Shown piece by piece: positions 16,716-24,388 of a stretch of DNA of 42,826 nt. The position numbers and the translations under genes were made by a program. This DNA is from CAZGRP01 sp964527995. Its GTDB lineage: Bacteria > Zhuqueibacterota > Zhuqueibacteria > Oceanimicrobiales > CAZGRP01. The notes under the pieces are model-generated. The model did not search any database. It was not told where the DNA came from and saw nothing but the letters and a program-made list of their open reading frames with translations. How positions within the stretch are numbered: position 1 is the stretch's first letter; every line of letters starts with the position of its first letter. Location: positions 1 to 42,826 of the forward strand of contig CAZGRP010000032.1 in assembly GCA_964527995.1 (NCBI GenBank), in the 5' to 3' direction.

Positions 16716-17509
16716 ATCAAAATCACGGTTGCCATTACAAAGTCAAGAAGCAGTATCGCCAGCGAAGAGACCACCGCTGCCTTGGTGGCGGCCATGCCCA
16801 CCCCTTCGGCGCCGCGCTTGGCCTGAAAACCCTGATAGCACGCCACCAGAGTGATCGACAGACCAAAGAGAACCGACTTTGACAGCGGCAGAATGTAGTC
16901 ACGTGGCGTGAAAAACATTTTCAGCCCTTTGAAAAACTCGTACGTCGTCAGGTTCATCAGGTTGATCGCCGCCAGCCACCCGGAAACGATACCGACAGCG
17001 CCTGCGAAAACCGTCAGCACCGGCAGCATCACCACGCCGGCCACAACCCGCGGCACCACCAGATAGGCGACCGGATTGAACGCCATCGCTTCCAGCGCAT
17101 CGATTTGCTCGGTGACCTTCATGGTGCCGATTTCAGCAGCAATCGAAGCGCCGACGCGGCCCGAAAGCACGAGTGCCGTGAGGACCGCCGAGAGCTCCTG
17201 CATCACGGACTTACCGACAACCGTCCCGGCGATATAGAGTGGAACATACTCGGTGAATTGGCTGGCTGACTGAACCGACGTCACCATGCCGGCAAATGCC
17301 GCGATGTAGAGAACCACCGGCATCGAATTGATGCCGATTCGAACCATCTGGGGAGCCACCAGACTCGAATAGGTCTTGAACTCCCGCAGCGCCAGCACCG
17401 TCCGGTAAACCAGAATGCTGAATGAACCCGTATGGTAAAAGAATCGGTAAATCTGCGAACCTAAAAAGGTAAAGAATCGATAAGCGAGGGACTTCCTCGA
17501 ATGCTCCAC
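16712..17509 (-). CDS. mlaE: Mla phospholipid ABC transporter permease
   Basis: 265 residues from GTG 17509, chosen because GGAG lies 5 nt before it and the length matches MlaE; an open frame extends to 17629 but that part is basic and not conserved in character. Five or so hydrophobic segments; family blocks include VLTALVLSGRVGASIAAEIGTMKVTEQIDALEAM and FNPVAYLVVPRV (split motif positions about 135-185). The first gene of the mlaE-mlaF-mlaD operon; a promoter candidate lies at 17650-17678. MlaB and MlaC genes are not in the window. Confidence 0.92.
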   Translation of the reverse strand: MEHSRKSLAYRFFTFLGSQIYRFFYHTGSFSILVYRTVLALREFKTYSSLVAPQMVRIGINSMPVVLYIAAFAGMVTSVQSASQFTEYVPLYIAGTVVGKSVMQELSAVLTALVLSGRVGASIAAEIGTMKVTEQIDALEAMAFNPVAYLVVPRVVAGVVMLPVLTVFAGAVGIVSGWLAAINLMNLTTYEFFKGLKMFFTPRDYILPLSKSVLFGLSITLVACYQGFQAKRGAEGVGMAATKAAVVSSLAILLLDFVMATVILM

Positions 17510-17649
17510 GTGGTCTCCGACCTCTATAAGAACGATAACAAGCGGGTCGCTTCTCTTAATCCACGGCCCGGCAAACAGCCCGCGACGGTAAGGCGCCCTT
17601 CGTCGCCGACAGCCGAGATGTCTCAGCAAAGTCGACTCTCAAACCTCGT

Positions 17650-17678
17650 AATATACGAAAATGCGCGGCCCAAAGCAA
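17650..17678 (-). promoter_or_regulatory. Candidate mla operon promoter
   Basis: Minus strand TTGCTT (17673-17678), 17-bp spacer, TATATT (17650-17655). The start would be near 17643, about 134 nt before the mlaE GTG. The -35 is weak (three of six matches). Confidence 0.5.
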
Positions 17679-17708
17679 ACCTTCTCCACCACAGGGCCGA
17701 GCAGCCGT

Positions 17709-18266
17709 CTACCGGATAAGCGCCGACACCGCTTTGAACTCCGGCGTTCCCGCCTGCTGCAGCAGTTCGAAAAGGACGGATTCTGTCGTGGTCACTTCGA
17801 CGCCATGGCCTCGCATCCGCTCCAGGGCAGCCTGGCAATCGGCCTCTCTTCGCGATGCCGTCGCATCATACGGCACATGAACCTGAAGCCCCTCCGCCGT
17901 CAGGTCGAGCGCCGACTGCAGAATGCAAACATGTGCTTCGATGCCGGTGAGCACAACCTGCTTTCTGCCGCTGTCATGCAGCCGGCCCAGCAACGGTTTG
18001 AGTGCGCAGCAACTGAAAGCAATCTTTTCATACGCCGTCGTCCCTGCCAGCGCCTGGCGCACCACCTCGACAGTCGGACCAAGCCCTCTGGGATATTGTT
18101 CGGTCAGATAAATCGGAATCTGAAGAATCTTGCATCCTTCGATGAGCCGGACGGCATTGGCCAGCAGCCTCTCTCGTTGGTCCATTACTGCCGCAAGTTT
18201 TTCCTGAATATCGACGACGACGACAGCGGTGTGGTCGCGCGACAGTAAGCGTGGATGGCGGTTCAT
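17709..18266 (-). CDS. Isochorismatase-family cysteine hydrolase
   Basis: 185 residues with the complete family triad: Asp19 (VVVDIQEKL), Lys81 (YEKIAFSCC) and nucleophile Cys114 (GIEAHVCILQ), plus the cis-peptide region TGIEAH. Length and motifs fit the YcaC/nicotinamidase-like branch of soluble hydrolases; HVCILQSALDL is typical of YcaC-type proteins of unknown substrate. It lies upstream of the mla operon on the same strand, 199 bp before mlaE, but a separate promoter is seen for mla. The substrate is unknown. Confidence 0.88.
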   Translation of the reverse strand: MNRHPRLLSRDHTAVVVVDIQEKLAAVMDQRERLLANAVRLIEGCKILQIPIYLTEQYPRGLGPTVEVVRQALAGTTAYEKIAFSCCALKPLLGRLHDSGRKQVVLTGIEAHVCILQSALDLTAEGLQVHVPYDATASRREADCQAALERMRGHGVEVTTTESVLFELLQQAGTPEFKAVSALIR

Positions 18267-18318
18267 ATTCCTCCCAGCTGTCTTCGGGTTCCTGTCTCAA
18301 AAGCCAGGCGCGATTCAA

Positions 18319-18384
18319 AGAAGGCCGGCAACGCAGGCAGAGCCGTAGTCGTTCCGGCCTTCTATCTCTATCGATTTTATCGAT
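18319..18384. repeat. Two inverted repeats upstream of the isochorismatase-family gene
   Basis: A 10-bp perfect stem agaaggccgg/ccggccttct (18319-18328 and 18354-18363) and the palindrome ATCGAT-TTT-ATCGAT (18370-18384). They could be operators or leader structures of the minus-strand gene starting at 18266. No U run follows on either strand, so they are not obvious terminators. Confidence 0.5.
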
Positions 18385-18439
18385 GATTTGTTCCGTCCAG
18401 ACGGCCGTTATTGCCCCCTTCTTTCCGCTTGATTTTTGC

Positions 18440-18539
18440 NNNNNNNNNNNNNNNNNNNNNNNNNNNNNNNNNNNNNNNNNNNNNNNNNNNNNNNNNNNNN
18501 NNNNNNNNNNNNNNNNNNNNNNNNNNNNNNNNNNNNNNN
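18440..18539. other. Assembly gap (100 N)
   Basis: Fixed-length N run. Unlike the first gap, the flanks share no evident overlap, so real sequence is probably missing, including the 5' part of the gene that continues at 18540. Confidence 0.95.
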
Positions 18540-18968
18540 TACCTCAAGTACCAGACTCTACGCTCTTGCATCCGCGATATCGAGCTCACAGCAAGGCTGA
18601 TGCTCGAATTGCCGGGCGATTACTACACTCGGCGACTGACACAGGCTGCTTTCTTCGTAAGAGAATTCGGCACCCAGGGCGAGCGCGATCTCTACCGCCG
18701 AGTCGGTGAGGCCATCTTCAGGGCGCTCAAAAAGACGCTGGAGGAAGTTGAACAACAAGGAAAGGTCTGCGAACGATTCGAAGTCCGTTTTCGGCGGCAG
18801 GAGAACATCGACCGCTTTTTCCAGCATCTGAGGCGGGCGCACGTCGAAAGCCAGATACTGCGCAAGTGGCAAGAGGGCGACTTCTGGGTGGTGGAATTCG
18901 TCAAGATCTATCGCAGGAGCACCGACCGTCTCCTGGAACGACTACTCGGCCGTTCTTTTGTTGACTAA
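18540..18968 (+). CDS. Probable C-terminal part of an ATP-dependent RNA ligase (MJ_0414/Rnl3-like), 5' end lost in gap
   Basis: The frame enters from the gap and runs 142 codons to TAA at 18968. The fragment is helical and charged (DIELTARLMLELPGDYYTRRLTQAAFFVREFG), then ends in a small alpha/beta region (ERFEVRFRRQENIDRFFQHLRRAHVE, VVEFVKIYRRSTDRLLERLLGRSFVD). No catalytic motifs of a nucleotidyltransferase are in view; they would lie in the missing part. The identification rests on context: the convergent neighbour is an RNA ligase partner protein, a family named for pairing with this type of ligase, and the terminal KIYRRSTDRL...SFVD style fits my memory of the archaeal Rnl3 C-terminus. 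It overlaps the partner gene tail to tail by 27 bp. Confidence 0.5.
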   Translation, partial: YLKYQTLRSCIRDIELTARLMLELPGDYYTRRLTQAAFFVREFGTQGERDLYRRVGEAIFRALKKTLEEVEQQGKVCERFEVRFRRQENIDRFFQHLRRAHVESQILRKWQEGDFWVVEFVKIYRRSTDRLLERLLGRSFVD

Positions 18969-19544
18969 GCCCTCCAGCGTCGTCCGCAGGCGCTCCGGGG
19001 AGAGTCGCCGGATCCCAAGTTTGTCGGCCCAGGTTTGCACGCCGCGGTCTGCCGTCACCAGGACGGCATCGAGTTCGAGAGCCAGCAGAATCAGATCGAC
19101 GTCCTCCTTGCTGTCGATGATCCCCTCCCGCAGTGCCCGCCGGTAGTCTTGCCGCAGGTTCTTGATGATCGCGCGCTCGCTGCCACCGGTCTGCATCATC
19201 TGGCGGGCTGCCTTTTCAGCAACGCGCAGCCCCTTGTCGATGCGCTGGCGAATGTCCTCGATCAACTCGTAGAGAAGCATCGCCGGCACTTTCAGCTCGT
19301 ACTTCTTCGGGGGCTTGTGGCGGATGATGAGCTCCACGTTCCGCGGCAGTGCTGCCGGGTCGATGAACCTCATCAGCTCCTCGTAGGTGGTGGGCGGCAT
19401 GTAGAACTCAACCGTGGACAGTCGTCCGGCCAGGCGCACGAATCCGTCCAGCGATGCCGTGGGCGTGTCGCCGAATTGGATGCGAATCTCCGGATTTACA
19501 AAAACACTTGTATCCAGCACAAAGCGCTCGCGATGGCCGGGCAT
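18942..19544 (-). CDS. RNA ligase partner protein (PIN-like, VapC-related)
   Basis: 200 residues. N-terminal FVLDTSVFVNPEI gives the first PIN acidic residue (Asp11) and an F-V-N-P extension typical of the MJ_0950-type RNA ligase partner family; the later acidic cluster is KEDVDLILLALELDAVLVTADRGVQTWADKLGI (around 143-175). The middle is long and helical (YELIEDIRQRIDKGLRVAEKAARQ), longer than in VapC toxins. It starts 4 nt after the ClC stop, so the two are probably cotranscribed, and runs tail to tail into the presumed RNA ligase. Its biochemical role (nuclease or ligase cofactor) is not established. Confidence 0.75.
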   Translation of the reverse strand: MPGHRERFVLDTSVFVNPEIRIQFGDTPTASLDGFVRLAGRLSTVEFYMPPTTYEELMRFIDPAALPRNVELIIRHKPPKKYELKVPAMLLYELIEDIRQRIDKGLRVAEKAARQMMQTGGSERAIIKNLRQDYRRALREGIIDSKEDVDLILLALELDAVLVTADRGVQTWADKLGIRRLSPERLRTTLEGLVNKRTAE

Positions 19545-19548
19545 CGGG

Positions 19549-21615
19549 CTACTGCTCCATCAGTTCCTTCAGTTTATCTTGAGGGCCAAACAGGACAAGC
19601 GCGTCGCCGGCATGGATGCGATAGTCGGCGCTCGGCTGCAGCGTAGATGTGTCGCCGTCGCCGCTGAGTCCATCTGCGCTGCGCTTTACCAGCAGCACCT
19701 CGGCCCCATAGCGATTACGCACCTGAAGCTGCCGCAGCGTCTTGCCCACGAAACTCCGCGGTGCCGGTATCTCCGTGAGGACGTAGCCTGGCAGGATGTC
19801 CAATTGCGTGGTTTTGTCAAGAGTGGCAAGATGCTTCGACAGCCCATCGGCGAGATTGGCCCGCAGGGTCTCTTTGTTGTAGGCCTTGATTACGTCCTGC
19901 TGCCACAGAGTACCGAGAATGCGGCCGCGGTCGGTGGCCGAGCGCACTGGAATCTCGTCGATTCCGAGGCGGCCGAAGAGCTTCATCGCCGTGTCCAGGT
20001 CGTCGATGTCCCGCAGGGTGGTGACTCCGGGGATCGCGATGTCCTTGGCCACCAGCATATGACGCAAATGCTCTGAGTCCAGAAGAAGCGGTCGCAGATC
20101 ATCGATTTTGATGTATCCGGTTAACTTGCCGGCTCGGTTGGTGGTGAAGATCACCGTATGATCGGAGTCGATCGCCAGCTCGAGCACATCGGAAATCGGT
20201 GCCGACTCGGGCACGGTGAGAATCTCCGGTCGCATCACCTGGTGCACCAGGATGCCTTCGAGCAGGTTGCGCTCTCTTCCCGAGGCGATCCGCAGCCCGG
20301 CATGGCGCAGCTCACTGAGCAGCAGCGACTCCTTCAGCACGACCTGCACGACCGTGACGCTGGCGACCACGCCGAGCATCAGCGGCAAAATAAAGGTGTA
20401 GTCGTTGGTCATCTCGAAGAGGATGAAGATCGCGGTCAGCGGAATCATGTTGATGCCGGCCAGAACAGATCCCATTCCCACGAGAATGTAGGGCGTGGCG
20501 GACACGCTGATGCCGAGCACCTGGCCGATGACAATGTAGAAGAGATAGCCAAGAAAGGCACCGATGAAGATCGCAGGCGCGAAGACCCCGCCATAGCCGC
20601 CATTTTCCAGGATCAGCGGTACGAAGGCCATTTTTCCCAACATCAGCACCACGGCTGCGAAGATGGGAAAATCACCACGCAACACTTCGTTGACCGCTCC
20701 ATAGCCGATTCCCAACAGCTCCGGAAAGAAATAGCCGAGCAGACCCAGAGCCAGCCCCACAGCGGCGGCACGGAGATAGAGCGGATACTTCTTGGACCAC
20801 TTCGTGATGAAGCGATGCAGCCACTCGGCGTAGCGAATAAACAAAACGGACAGCAGCCCGGCGGCAATCCCCAGCAGAGCGTAGAGAACGATCGAGCTAT
20901 ACGGGCCGATGGAAAACTCCGAAAAGCTGAAGCGTGGCTCGTTCCCCAGATAGATACGCGATATCATGCTGGCGCTGACCGACGCCAGAATGAGGACGCT
21001 GAACGTCGCCGCCTGGAAATCGTTGAGCAAGACGACCTCCAGAGCGAAGAAGATCCCGCCGATGGGCGAATTGAATACCGCAGAAATGGCAGCGCCGGCG
21101 CCGGCTGCTGTGAAGATGCGGCGGCGGGACTCCGGAAGCCCGAAGAAGCGCCCGATCAGCGAAGAGATGCCCGAGCCGATCTGAGCTGCCGGCCCCTCGG
21201 GTCCTACTGTGCCGCCGCTACCGATGCAGATTGCGGGTGCGAAAAAGTGAAACAGGGTCGTCCGGAAAGGGATGTAGCCCCCTCGTGTGGCCACCGCACG
21301 GATGACGTCGACGACGCCTTTCTGCTTGGCCCGCTCCGGCCAGGCGCGGGTCATCCAGGCCAAAACCAGCATACCGGCAGCCGGCACAAAGATGACGAAG
21401 AAGCGGCTGCTGATGTGCACCAGCGCCTGCCCCTCGCGAAAGAAGAGGTCGTGCATCAGTTCGATCAACCGGTGAAAAAACACCGAGCCGAAGCCAGCGG
21501 CCAGCCCGGTGATGACCGAGAAAATAACCAGCAGAAGATAGAGCGGAGGGTTCGCGCGTTCGATCCAGCGCAGGAATCGACGGTGGCCCCGTTTCAGCAC
21601 ATCCTGTATGTTCAT
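19549..21615 (-). CDS. ClC-family chloride channel/antiporter with CBS pair and RCK_C domain
   Basis: 688 residues from ATG 21615 (the frame continues to TTG 21651). A ClC core of about 420 residues shows GSGGTVGPEGPAAQ (gating glutamate retained, about residue 140), GGIFFALEV and GGYGGVFAPAIFIG (about 339-351). After it come two CBS motifs (about 455-580, HQVMRPEILTVPESAPISDVLELA and KDIAIPGVTTLRDIDDLDTA) and a C-terminal RCK_C/TrkA-C domain (about 603-688, GYVLTEIPAPRSFVGKTLRQLQVRNRYG). The GPEGP glutamate suggests H+/anion exchange; the cytoplasmic domains suggest control by nucleotides or ions. A promoter lies at 21694-21722; the RNA ligase partner gene follows at 4 nt. Confidence 0.92.
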   Translation of the reverse strand: MNIQDVLKRGHRRFLRWIERANPPLYLLLVIFSVITGLAAGFGSVFFHRLIELMHDLFFREGQALVHISSRFFVIFVPAAGMLVLAWMTRAWPERAKQKGVVDVIRAVATRGGYIPFRTTLFHFFAPAICIGSGGTVGPEGPAAQIGSGISSLIGRFFGLPESRRRIFTAAGAGAAISAVFNSPIGGIFFALEVVLLNDFQAATFSVLILASVSASMISRIYLGNEPRFSFSEFSIGPYSSIVLYALLGIAAGLLSVLFIRYAEWLHRFITKWSKKYPLYLRAAAVGLALGLLGYFFPELLGIGYGAVNEVLRGDFPIFAAVVLMLGKMAFVPLILENGGYGGVFAPAIFIGAFLGYLFYIVIGQVLGISVSATPYILVGMGSVLAGINMIPLTAIFILFEMTNDYTFILPLMLGVVASVTVVQVVLKESLLLSELRHAGLRIASGRERNLLEGILVHQVMRPEILTVPESAPISDVLELAIDSDHTVIFTTNRAGKLTGYIKIDDLRPLLLDSEHLRHMLVAKDIAIPGVTTLRDIDDLDTAMKLFGRLGIDEIPVRSATDRGRILGTLWQQDVIKAYNKETLRANLADGLSKHLATLDKTTQLDILPGYVLTEIPAPRSFVGKTLRQLQVRNRYGAEVLLVKRSADGLSGDGDTSTLQPSADYRIHAGDALVLFGPQDKLKELMEQ

Positions 21616-21693
21616 GCTCGCTTTTCGCATTGCCCTGAACTGCCACCCCAATGCCTTGAACTACCCGTGGGACCGGCTGCCTAAGCAGACTAC

Positions 21694-21722
21694 AATATAC
21701 ACTTTCGCCTTGGCCAATTCAA
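21694..21722 (-). promoter_or_regulatory. Promoter of the ClC gene
   Basis: Minus strand TTGAAT (21717-21722), 17-bp spacer, TATATT (21694-21699). Start expected near 21687, which allows either the ATG at 21615 or the TTG at 21651. Confidence 0.6.
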
Positions 21723-21763
21723 GCGGAAGTTCCTGACGAAAAAGCAGCTTACCTGTTTTTGAC

Positions 21764-21792
21764 TTGCCATTTTGCCTCGGCGGAATTATATT
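21764..21792 (+). promoter_or_regulatory. Promoter of pckA
   Basis: TTGCCA (21764-21769), 17-bp spacer, TATATT (21787-21792), about 85 nt before the ATG. A TTGACT at 21759 overlaps it but would need a spacer of 19 bp or more. Divergent from the ClC promoter, 42 bp between -35 boxes. Confidence 0.6.
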
Positions 21793-21882
21793 GTCGCGCG
21801 CGCCGATCCAGCGGACTTCGGCTGAAAGGCCGCCACGCCTTTCCATCAACCGAAAAGTCTCACAACCAGAAGGGAAGACCGT

Positions 21883-23490
21883 ATGCTTGCCGGAAACCTG
21901 GCCGACCATCGTGTCGATCTCAGCCGACACGGCATCCGCAACGTCGCCAATGTCTACTGGAACCTGACCACTCCAGCTCTGTACGAACATGCCGTGCGAC
22001 GCCGTGAAGGGCTCTTGGCTCGCCACGGGCCCATTGTTGTGCGCACCGGGCACCACACCGGACGCTCGCCCAACGACAAGTTTATCGTCCGCGAGAAAAC
22101 CACAGCCGAGAAAATCTGGTGGGGGAAGGTCAACCGCCCCTTCGAGCCAGAGCGCTTCGACGCCCTACACCACCGACTGCTAGCCTATCTCCAGGGCCGA
22201 GATCTGTTCATTCAAGACTGCCTTGCCGGTGCCGATCCGCGCTATCAGATCCCCATCCGCGTCATCACCGAGACAGCCTGGCACAACATGTTTGCGCGCA
22301 ACATGTTCATCCGTATCGCGCGCGAGAAGCTGGCAGAGCATGACCCTCAGTTCACCATCATCTGCACCCCGCGCTTCCACGCCCTGCCCGAAGTGGACGG
22401 TACAAACTCCGAGGTGTTCATCATTGTCAACTTCGGCAAGAAGCTGGTGCTCATTGGCGGCACGAGCTACGCCGGCGAAATCAAGAAGTCGGTGTTCACC
22501 ATCCTGAACTACCTTTATCCTCTCGAAGACGTGCTCTCCATGCACTGCTCCGCCAACATGGGTTCGGGCAGGGATGTGGCCCTTTTCTTCGGCCTGTCGG
22601 GTACTGGCAAGACAACTCTGTCAGCCGATCCCGATCGACGGTTGATCGGGGACGACGAGCACGGCTGGAGCGGCCGCGGTGTGTTCAACTTCGAAGGCGG
22701 ATGCTACGCCAAGGTCATCCGGCTGTCGGCCGAAGCAGAGCCGCAGATCTACAGTTGCACCCGCAAGTTCGGCACGATCCTCGAGAACGTCGCGATCGAT
22801 GCCGAGAGCCGACAGATCGACCTCGACGATGCCTCTTTGACCGAAAACACTCGGGCGGCCTATCCCATCGACTACATCAACAATTCCGTGGAAAGTGGCA
22901 TGGGCGCTCACCCCAAGAACATTCTCATGCTCACCTGCGATGCATTCGGAGTGTTGCCCCCCATCTCCAAGATGACGCGAGAGCAAGCCATGTATCACTT
23001 CCTGTCGGGGTACACCGCCAAAGTAGCAGGCACGGAAAAAGGGCTCGGCAACGAACCCCAGGCGACCTTCAGCACCTGTTTCGGGGCGCCCTTCATGGCG
23101 CTCCATCCGACCGTCTACTCGAAAATGCTTGGTGAGAAAATCAAGCGCCACAAGGTCGACTGCTGGCTGGTCAACACCGGCTGGAACGGCGGCCCGTTCG
23201 GAGTCGGCGAGCGCGTCAAGATCGCCTACACCCGCGCGATGGTGCGGGCGGCCTTGAGCGGTGAGCTGGCGAAGGTACCGATGAAGCCCGATCCGATCTT
23301 CGGCGTGTTGGTGCCCGAGGTATGTCCTGGCGTGCCCACCGAAATCCTGGCGCCGCGCAACACCTGGTCCGACCCGCAAGCCTACGACGAGCAGGCCCGG
23401 AAGCTCGCCCGCATGTTCCAGGAGAATTTCAAGCAGTTCGAGGAGAGTGTAAACGAAGAGTTGAAGGGCGGCGGGCCGAGGGTGGAGTGA
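21883..23490 (+). CDS. pckA: Phosphoenolpyruvate carboxykinase (ATP)
   Basis: 535 residues, the normal length for the ATP enzyme. Landmarks: RTGHHTGRSPNDKFIV (substrate loop, about 54-69), HCSANMG, kinase-1a P-loop GLSGTGKTTLSAD (237-249), kinase-2 LIGDDEHGWS (254-263), NTGWNGGPFGVGERVKI and TRAMVRAAL near the C-terminus. ATG follows AGAAGGGAAG. It converts oxaloacetate and ATP to PEP, CO2 and ADP in the cytosol, opening gluconeogenesis from organic or sugar-derived acids. The last 364 bp (codon 415 onward) are repeated without change at 24458-24821, beyond a PIN cassette; this copy is intact. Confidence 0.97.
   Translation: MLAGNLADHRVDLSRHGIRNVANVYWNLTTPALYEHAVRRREGLLARHGPIVVRTGHHTGRSPNDKFIVREKTTAEKIWWGKVNRPFEPERFDALHHRLLAYLQGRDLFIQDCLAGADPRYQIPIRVITETAWHNMFARNMFIRIAREKLAEHDPQFTIICTPRFHALPEVDGTNSEVFIIVNFGKKLVLIGGTSYAGEIKKSVFTILNYLYPLEDVLSMHCSANMGSGRDVALFFGLSGTGKTTLSADPDRRLIGDDEHGWSGRGVFNFEGGCYAKVIRLSAEAEPQIYSCTRKFGTILENVAIDAESRQIDLDDASLTENTRAAYPIDYINNSVESGMGAHPKNILMLTCDAFGVLPPISKMTREQAMYHFLSGYTAKVAGTEKGLGNEPQATFSTCFGAPFMALHPTVYSKMLGEKIKRHKVDCWLVNTGWNGGPFGVGERVKIAYTRAMVRAALSGELAKVPMKPDPIFGVLVPEVCPGVPTEILAPRNTWSDPQAYDEQARKLARMFQENFKQFEESVNEELKGGGPRVE
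23125..23488 (+). repeat. 364-bp direct repeat, copy 1 (3' end of pckA)
   Basis: Identical, base for base as far as I can compare, with 24458-24821 (offset 1333). It begins at the ATG of residue 415 and ends within the stop codon (TGA here, TAG in copy 2). Confidence 0.92.
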
Positions 23491-23631
23491 TCAAAACGCT
23501 CCTATCCTCTACCCACCAATGTTCCAGGACGCGCTGCGCTGCCAATCCAGGGTCTGCCCCTCTTTGTGTCTTGGGTCTCGCTGGCACGAACAATGTGCTG
23601 GCCACAGGTTATGGCGTAGGAAGGAAGCACG

Positions 23632-23724
23632 ATGGCTAAACAAGGCGAGTTCGAGTGGCTTCGAGGATCAGCTCGGTGGCAGGCTCGGCACGAACAGTCT
23701 GAAAATGCCAAGTTGCTTCGATGA
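23632..23724 (+). CDS. 30-residue small protein upstream of the PIN gene
   Basis: ATG at 23632 follows a good ribosome site (GGAAGGAAG), and its TGA overlaps the ATG of the PIN gene as ATGA, the arrangement of coupled toxin-antitoxin genes. The product (MAKQGEFEWLRG..., Trp/Arg/Glu rich) matches nothing I know. It may be a short or truncated antitoxin-like leader peptide. Support is purely positional. Confidence 0.45.
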   Translation: MAKQGEFEWLRGSARWQARHEQSENAKLLR

Positions 23725-24194
23725 AGCCCAAGGTCTATATAGAGACGAGTTTTGTGAGTTACCTCACGGCTCGACCCAGTAGAGATTTGATCGTTGCGGC
23801 CCAGCAACAAGTAAGCCGTGAGTGGTGGACGCATCGTCGTTCCCGGTTCGATCTGTATGTTTCTCAGTTGGTAATTCAGGAGGCGAGCCAGGGTGAAAGG
23901 CAAGCAGCCCGAGAACGTTTGGAACTGCTGAAGGGCTTCAAATCCTTGGCGTTGCGAGAGGAAGCACTAGAGCTGGCAGAATCTTTCTTGAACAATAAGG
24001 CCCTTCCTCGAAAGGCAGCTGACGATGCGCTGCATATTGCACTTGCGGCTGTCTATGGGATAGACTATCTTCTAACGTGGAATTGCAAACACATGGCGAA
24101 TGCGGAGATCCAAAAGAAACTTGCAAGAATCGGTTTTGAGCAAGGATATGAGGTACCTGTAATCTGTACACCTTATGAGTTGATGGGAGAGTAA
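23721..24194 (+). CDS. PIN-domain toxin (VapC-like)
   Basis: 157 residues. VYIETSFVSYLTARPSRD opens the protein as in a well-populated PIN subgroup where the first acidic residue is Glu (E8) instead of Asp; further acidic sites are in VIQEASQGE, KAADDALHIALAAV and the NCKHMAN region. PIN domains are metal-dependent RNases. It is flanked by a 30-residue ORF overlapping it upstream and a 58-residue ORF 2 nt downstream, and the cassette is visibly less GC-rich than pckA around it, which suggests horizontal transfer. Confidence 0.85.
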   Translation: MKPKVYIETSFVSYLTARPSRDLIVAAQQQVSREWWTHRRSRFDLYVSQLVIQEASQGERQAARERLELLKGFKSLALREEALELAESFLNNKALPRKAADDALHIALAAVYGIDYLLTWNCKHMANAEIQKKLARIGFEQGYEVPVICTPYELMGE

Positions 24195-24196
24195 CC

Positions 24197-24373
24197 ATGT
24201 GGCGAGACCCGATCGTTGACGAGATTCACCGAATCCGCGAGGAACATGCTCGAAAGTTTAATTATGACTTGCGATCAATCTACCTAGATCTGAAAAGGAA
24301 AGAAAAGAAGAGTGGGCACAAGACCGTCGCGTTACCGGTAAAACGGCGACAACTCGAAAAAGCCACCTCCTAA
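24197..24373 (+). CDS. Small PIN-partner protein (putative antitoxin)
   Basis: 58 residues beginning MWRDPIVDEIHRIREEHARKFN and ending in a basic tail (LKRKEKKSGHKTVALPVKR). Short proteins of this MW-DPIV-EI-RIREE type are commonly found directly after PIN genes of the ETS-SYLTARPSRD subgroup, so I read it as the cognate antitoxin, in reversed toxin-antitoxin order. It starts 2 nt after the PIN stop. Its stop at 24371 is directly followed, in the same frame, by the pckA-like fragment. Confidence 0.75.
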   Translation: MWRDPIVDEIHRIREEHARKFNYDLRSIYLDLKRKEKKSGHKTVALPVKRRQLEKATS

Positions 24374-24388
24374 TTCCAAGTCTTCCTG

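Noticed and set aside
20158..21684. 508-codon plus-strand frame opposite the ClC gene
   Set aside because: His/Gln/Asp-rich antisense product; the ClC frame has all family motifs.
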